A stretch of DNA of 64,000 nt from Psoroptes ovis (lineage: Eukaryota; Arthropoda; Arachnida; Sarcoptiformes; Psoroptidae). Within the stretch, counting starts at the first letter, position 1. Every line of letters begins with the position of its first letter. The translations under genes and the position numbers were made by a program. The DNA lies in contig PQWQ01000026.1 in assembly GCA_002943765.1 (NCBI GenBank), positions 372,001 through 436,000 of the forward strand, read 5' to 3'. Under the pieces are notes generated by a model. The model saw nothing but the letters and a program-made list of their open reading frames with translations, had not been told where the DNA came from and made no database searches. Shown in pieces: positions 58,247 through 64,000 of the stretch.

Positions 58247-59243
58247 TACCATTTGCCATTAAAAATTGTAAATTTTCGTTTTTTTTTTCGTTTTCGTTTT
58301 CCCATTTTGCATTTATTTATTCACGAAAAGTTTATAATTATCATTGTTATTATTATTATTAAAATAATAATAATGCTAATAATGATGATAAACTTTTCAT
58401 CATTATTATTTAGTTTTGTAGTTTAAAATTGTGTAAATATTGAACAAGTTGAATGAACTAGAATTCTCTTCTTCTCAGTTCATTCAATTGAATTTGTATC
58501 ATAAAATAAAGCAAATAATCACTAAAATAGTGATGATGATGATAGTAATTAGTGCAATTAAATGAAAGAAGAAATCATCAATTTTAACTTTGTTGTTCAA
58601 AATTTAATTAAGGTGTTTGAAAGTCATCAAATACAATGTTATAATGTGAAAGATTTTTTAATCGATTTTGCATTCAATTTTGATAATATGTGCAATTTGT
58701 GCAATGCATCATTATCAATTAATTATTCAATCAATTAATTTGATAAGTATCAATTAATCATTCATTCATTCATTCATTCATTCATTGATTCCATTGATTT
58801 CAATGATTTTCATTTCTCATCGACGATTGATAGATATCAAGCAATCACTCTGTGTGTGTGTGTGTGTGTTTGTAAGTGTTGTGAATAGGATTTTTAATTT
58901 CAATTTCATTCACTTTTTTTCCGTATGAATTGTTAATTTTCTATTTGTGAAACACAACAAAGTTGCTCGAAGTTTCTTGAACTCTATGAACTTTCGAAAT
59001 TCTTTTCATTTCAATCGAAATAATAATAAAATATAAATTAGTACATTCACATATATTACACATCATTCTTCTTCCCAAAAGAAACAAAATTTGTAAATAA
59101 ATATAAATAAATAAATAAATTAAAGTAAGAAAAAAACAACCCGAAAAACTTTTTTTTTGAGATGATTTTCCTCTTTCCTCAGTTCAAATTATTTATTTGA
59201 AAATATATTTCACTTGAAAAAACGAATAGCGAAGAAATTATAT

Positions 59244-59325
59244 TTAGGTTGTCCGAAAAGTTCATCCCGCTTAATCACTATAGAGTTGTTAATAAAAATC
59301 GGCCACAACTTTTCGGACAACCTAA
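59244..59325 (-). mobile_element. Mariner-like MITE, copy 6 (subfamily A, inverted)
   Basis: 82 bp. ttaggttgtccgaaaagttc and aacttttcggacaacctaa. The inner atcccgcttaatc aligns with copy 2. Ends are near-perfect; the flanking TA is not clear. Confidence 0.8.
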
Positions 59326-60554
59326 TGAATTTATTTAAAATTGAAATTGTTTTTTTTTGTATTGAACAAATAAATAAATACTTGTCATTTTTTTCCATTT
59401 TTTTTTATTAATCATCATGAGCTATAAATGATGTTTAATTTGTAATATTTGGTGTAATATTTTCTGTACTATTATTTGTTATTATTTGTTCTTGTGTCAA
59501 AGAATAAAATAAAAAATTTCTCCCATGAGAAATGAAATGGTTATTATTATTATTATTGTTGTTGTATTAATTTATCAAATTTATATCGGAAAAAATGAAT
59601 GAATGAATGAATGAATGCATTCAATATCATACAAGCTAAATGTATTTTGATTTTTGTTTTTTGTAATTTTTCAAAATTCCATTTGCCATACACGCACAAC
59701 ATTGGCCAAATATTTCCATTTGTTGTTATTGAACATTTATTTCTACGGTTTTCCATTTCCAAATTGTTGAAATCATTCAATATACCACTTCTGTCATCCG
59801 TTACCTTTGTCTATTGTCTGTCTCTCATTTTTTGGATTACCTGAATTGTTCAAGTATCCAGTTAATCCCATCGAAATTGAAATTTTTTTCATTTTTTCAC
59901 CAATTGAAAATCAATGTGAATACATTGAACTATTTGAAATTTTGCTGAATATTCATAAAAACACCTTTTTCCCAGAAAAATAAACGAATGATTCCGCACT
60001 TTTCATTTCATTGAATTAATCAAAATTAGAATTGAATAAGAATAATTTGAATGCTTATAAACGCAATCGAATTGACTAGTTGACTTTGAATTTGAAGGGT
60101 TTATTTGCTTGTTGCCACCAATTGTCAAATATGTTTGCTTACCTGCATTGCAATAATTGACAAGCAGAAATTTCGAGATTCAATTAAAATATGAAAAGGA
60201 AAACAAGCTGAATATTATTTTGTTTTTGCATTCTATGGAATTGTATTCATCAAATTCTAGACTCAGAGTTTTTCCAAAGTAGATTTTCGCTTGAATTCTT
60301 TTTTTTTAAATCTTTTTTCTTTCACAATGTAATTTCAATGAGAGAAACAATAAATAAATGAATGTATTTTTTCATATATGACAATTTCATATTTCGCAAT
60401 TTTTCATTTTCTTTTTATTTTAACACACAAAAAAGCCATATTTTGAAATAACAATTTCAAAAAAACATAAATAAAAAACAAACAAAAACAAATTGGCTTT
60501 GACTAAATTCGAAAGCGAAAAAAATAACAAATTTTCTAACAATTCTACAAAATA

Positions 60555-60634
60555 TTAGGCTGTCCGAAAAGTTTTTGCCGATTTATCAATTGAAAAACAT
60601 GTGAAAATTGGCAAAAACTTTTCGGACAACCCGA
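60555..60634. mobile_element. Mariner-like MITE, copy 7 (subfamily B)
   Basis: 80 bp. ttaggctgtccgaaaagttt and aaacttttcggacaacccga, flanked by TA on both sides. The arms continue inward as tttgccgattt/aattggcaaaaa, making it almost wholly palindromic. Confidence 0.82.
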
Positions 60635-63245
60635 TATCGCAAGCGAAATAAATGTAACGAATCTCGATGTGTTCTATTTTCTTTTATCGAGAAAATGCAT
60701 TATTTTTATTTTTCTCTTAGTTCCCGTAGATCTTGTTAAATCCTTGCAAATTCATGTGGCAATTTGTACATATGTAATTTGTACACGATATCAAATACAG
60801 TAGAATAGACACAGACACAAATACATTTGACCTTGTTTCATGCCATATTTTTCATATTTCATTATGATTACAAATGAAATATGAAAAAAAATATGAAAAT
60901 TTCAAATGTAATTCTAAATAAGTAAAGAAATTCATTTTTCCTTTGAATTTTCGTTGCTATTCAAATGAATGTGAATAAAGGGATTTTTGGTTAATATTTT
61001 TTTTTTTTTTTTTTTGAAATTGATTCATAGATGATCAATGTTGATATTGAATATTCATTTGTGTTTTGTGTGTGGGTTCGCAAATGTTAATGTTATACAA
61101 ATTTACCTTCAGGCTTTTTTGTTCCAATTCATTTTTTTTTTTTTTGTAAATTTTTAAACATTTTTTTTCATTCGTCTCCAAATAATGAATACAACCAGTT
61201 TAAATATGCTCAAAATGTCTTTACTAAATTTTTGATGATAAACTATTTAGTAAATTCCATGGAATTCCAATGGATTCAGGCAAAAAACAAAAATTTTTTA
61301 GGGTTGAATGAATTATGATGAATATCTCTTCGAATTAATCGATCGATCGTAGGATGTTGATACTACATATGAAGGTCACAATACGCTCCGTAACATTATT
61401 TAACCCTTTCTTGATTGTTTTCACTTATATTTGAAACATGGTTTGTCTAAAAATCCATGTGAAAAATCATTTCAAATTTTAGAATTTCAATTCAAGATGA
61501 TTATATCGATAGCGATCATTGTGAGGATCGAAATCAAAAGTTCAAATAATGAAAATAATCTAAACAATGCGCAAATAATCATTGAATGATTGATAATAAA
61601 TACAGATAAATAAACAAACAAAACAAAACAAAATCAAATAAAAAATTGAATAAATTAATATTAATGATAATGATAATCGAGAGATATAAATATATCCACA
61701 CACATATATTTACATTGATTTGTACATAAAAATCAAAGGAAAAAAATTGTCAAAATTCATAGATCTTTGATCTTTAATAGAAATTATTTTTGTTTGTTTC
61801 ATAAATTTCTGATTTTTGAAATGTCTGATTTTTGTTTTTTGTTTTATTGACAAATCAAACGATACAAACGATGCTCAATATGTACATATGAATATTAATT
61901 TTCCTTTTCTTTCACTGACTATTCATTAATCATTCATATTGATTGACAAGTGACAATTTGTCAAAATAAAAGCTTATATATTTGTGACAATTGAATTGAA
62001 TAATGAATAATGAAAAGTAAATAAACAGCTGTATTATTTCGATGTATATCATTATCTACGTCGATCGGAATCTTTATTCAATGATCTGTTGTCGTTGTTT
62101 GAATAGTTAGAATCATGAACATCAACGCAAAATAAAAGAAATTCTTAAGAGAAATGTATTAATTCCAAAAAAAAAGAATAAAATCAATAAATAAATTTGT
62201 TCATTTATTGTGATTCAATTCAATTCAATTCCATTCTATCTAGGGTTATATTATCTATTTCAAAAGTTCATTGACTGATTATTCTTATTTGTGAAAATAC
62301 ACACACAAAATTCAAATGTTAATATTCTCAATGAATGATAAATTTGAAAATAATTTCATCGAATTTTTGTTGTATATCTATGTTTATGGGAAATAAGAAA
62401 AGTGAACAGAAAACCTAAATAATCATGCATTACTAAATAATGATACCAAAATTGTATTGAAAATACCCAAATGATTTGTGTTGTTATCCTCATGATTATT
62501 ATTATTATCATTTTTAAAGAAGAATAAAAATAAAATTCATGATAAAATTTAAATTGGAAAAATTTAAAATTTTAAAATTCAAATCCTTGAAGAACATATT
62601 TAAAATACTCGATATTCACAAATTCGCAAATTTTTAAATAAATGCCAACAGCTGTAGCTGTGTAATACTGATATATTTTCAATAATAATTCCAATAATAA
62701 CAATCGAAAATGTTTGCCTTTTGAATTTTCAAAAAAAAAATATTGAAAAGAATAAATTGATTTTCATTTCAATCATTTATTCTATTCAATCAATTGATAC
62801 TGTATTCCTGATCATTTTAAATTAATTTTGAATAATAATTCCAATACAAACAAACACGATTTTCATGAAATAAAACCTCTGAATAAACCTATGAATAAGA
62901 AAAAATTAAATTTAAATTTGAAATTTGACTTATTCCAGTATCATTATTTCAATAAAGATACATTTTGAATTTAATTTTTTCATTTGAAAAAATTCAATTT
63001 TATTCAATTTTATTCAATGAATTCCAGATAAACAAGGCATTTTTCTTCTTGTTTGTACTCAAAAAATTTCTAATGAAAATTTAATTAAATTTTCAAATTC
63101 AAAAAGAAAAAAAAATTCATATTTTTCTCCTTTATTGTTGTTGTTGTTGTTTGCTGTATAAATTCAGTGTTTGCTGCACATATTGTATGCTTTTCGAAGG
63201 GTTTAAACCTTGTGTATGTGTGTTTATAATTTGAGAAAAAAAAAA

Positions 63246-64000
63246 ATGCATACGTCAAATGATGCGAATCAACAGCTGAAACAAGTCAAAAATAGTAGTA
63301 ATCATAATGATAATTCAGCGAAAATGTCAATAAAATCCGATTGTATTCATGATAAAATAATTGGATTTCAAATGAAAAAATTTATCAATGAAAGTTTTTT
63401 GAATGATTTCAATAAAATTATCAATGAATGGTTGCCTAATACAATAATCGAATTGAATGATTTTTATCAAATATCCGAAGGTGAAATTTCACGTAAAAAT
63501 AATGATTATATTGAAAATATTCTGAATGAATTGAGAGATAATTTTCCATTTAATCATCGAAATGATAATAAAATTATTGAATATTTAAATCGACTTTATG
63601 AAAATGATAATCGAATTGAACAAAATGATCTACCATTCAATAGTTATTCTACCAGATATTATTATTGGCCAAAAAAACAATTATTATCGATGAACATTGA
63701 TTATTATCAACACACATTACGATTACGTGCGATTGTAGAGAAAATTGAAATTAATCTATGGAAATTATCAATAGCTTTAAAATTATTCAATAGAAATGAT
63801 CTCGATAATGATGGTGATGATGAGCAATTAATGAATGTTCATAATCGTGTACAAATGAAAATATTTGAACAAATTCAAACAATACGATCCAGATTAATAA
63901 AAACGATACTATATGATAATAATTGGTTAAATTATTCATTAGAAAGATTAGATATTTATATGAAAATTTTCAATTATCCACAAATAATTGATTTGTATGA
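63246..64000 (+). CDS. PSME3: Proteasome activator PA28gamma/PSME3-like (partial, runs off right edge)
   Basis: An open frame from ATG 63246 (MHTSNDANQQLKQVKN) to the window end with no stop, 251 codons visible. The N-terminal helix KKFINESFLNDFNKIINEWL, then NTIIELNDFYQ, matches the PA28 helix ending in a Leu-Glu-Leu-Asp-like block (KKLLELDSFL). An Asn/Asp-rich linker follows. The C-terminal part (LRLRAIVEKIEINLWKLSIA, then a disordered acid-rich loop, then MKIFEQIQTIRSRLIKT, LERLDIYMKIFNYPQIIDLY) tracks the four-helix bundle, including the KIAKYPHVEDY-like segment. PA28gamma forms a heptameric cap that opens the 20S proteasome. No intron occurs so far. Similarity is structural and moderate in identity. 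Confidence 0.68.
   Translation, partial: MHTSNDANQQLKQVKNSSNHNDNSAKMSIKSDCIHDKIIGFQMKKFINESFLNDFNKIINEWLPNTIIELNDFYQISEGEISRKNNDYIENILNELRDNFPFNHRNDNKIIEYLNRLYENDNRIEQNDLPFNSYSTRYYYWPKKQLLSMNIDYYQHTLRLRAIVEKIEINLWKLSIALKLFNRNDLDNDGDDEQLMNVHNRVQMKIFEQIQTIRSRLIKTILYDNNWLNYSLERLDIYMKIFNYPQIIDLY

Larger units (their letters stand above)
56561..63245. other. 6.7-kb gene-poor region
   Basis: Between the ADAM10 stop and the PA28-like gene. It contains three MITE copies, a palindromic (ATCA)n/(TGAT)n hairpin at about 56796-56825, (ATTC)n near 58760, (GT)n near 58851-58869 and long A/T tracts. No frame shows coding character or conserved motifs. It presumably holds the ADAM10 3' UTR at its left end. 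Confidence 0.4.

Noticed and set aside
60850..60886. 13-bp inverted repeat tttcatatttcat / atgaaatatgaaa
   Set aside because: Pure AT-type arms are common by chance in this composition and have no flanking signature.
1..64000. tRNA, rRNA or CRISPR features
   Set aside because: I scanned for tRNA B-box-like GGTTCGANNCC and regular spaced repeats and found no convincing case; a covariance-model search would be decisive.

Overview
The window is eukaryotic nuclear DNA: strongly AT-rich, with intron-split genes on both strands. Most introns are 55-120 bp, and many proteins carry long Asn/Gln/His/Ser low-complexity inserts. Protein content (ADAM10/Kuzbanian, GATA factor, insect-type Ly6 protein, peroxinectin-like heme peroxidases) points to an arthropod. 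The tiny introns and base composition fit an astigmatid (dust/itch-type) mite; that placement is inference. I found no tRNA, rRNA or CRISPR.

Region 1-15.3 kb is gene-dense. It holds the 3' end of a heme peroxidase (+), ABHD16A lipase (-), a very basic Lys/Arg/Ser-rich protein (+), a two-finger GATA factor (-), a small coiled-coil-like protein (+), casein kinase 2 beta (-) with a head-to-head divergent paralogue (+), a Bora-like mitotic activator (-) sharing a 252-bp promoter region with the RAD1 checkpoint clamp gene (+), and ZMYND19 (-).

Region 15.3-25.8 kb is sparser. It holds a GPI-type Ly6/uPAR protein (-), a gene ending in an isolated ZP-N-like domain (+), and a Ser/Ala-rich protein whose missed first exon encodes an MGC lipid-anchor start (+). 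Region 25.8-34.9 kb is one 12-exon heme peroxidase. Its first intron carries a full-length non-LTR retrotransposon on the opposite strand, with two ORFs, an 18-bp target-site duplication and a trinucleotide tail. Without the insert the intron would be 58 bp.

Region 34.9-64 kb holds aspartate dehydrogenase (+), a 12-exon ADAM10/Kuzbanian metalloprotease (+) with a roughly 950-residue cytoplasmic tail, a two-exon secreted-protein gene nested antisense in an ADAM10 intron, and the start of a PA28gamma/PSME3-like proteasome activator (+) running off the right edge. Seven 77-94 bp fold-back elements with mariner-like ends and TA duplications lie only in this half. The most unusual item is a 120-bp ADAM10 intron with no usable GT-AG boundaries. 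It begins ATATCCTTT and ends CCAC, the signature of a minor-spliceosome (U12, AT-AC) intron, and removing it restores the conserved Cys-Asn-Gly of the cysteine-rich domain.

Exon boundaries were worked out by hand from splice sites and reading phase. Family comparisons are from memory, not from a search.
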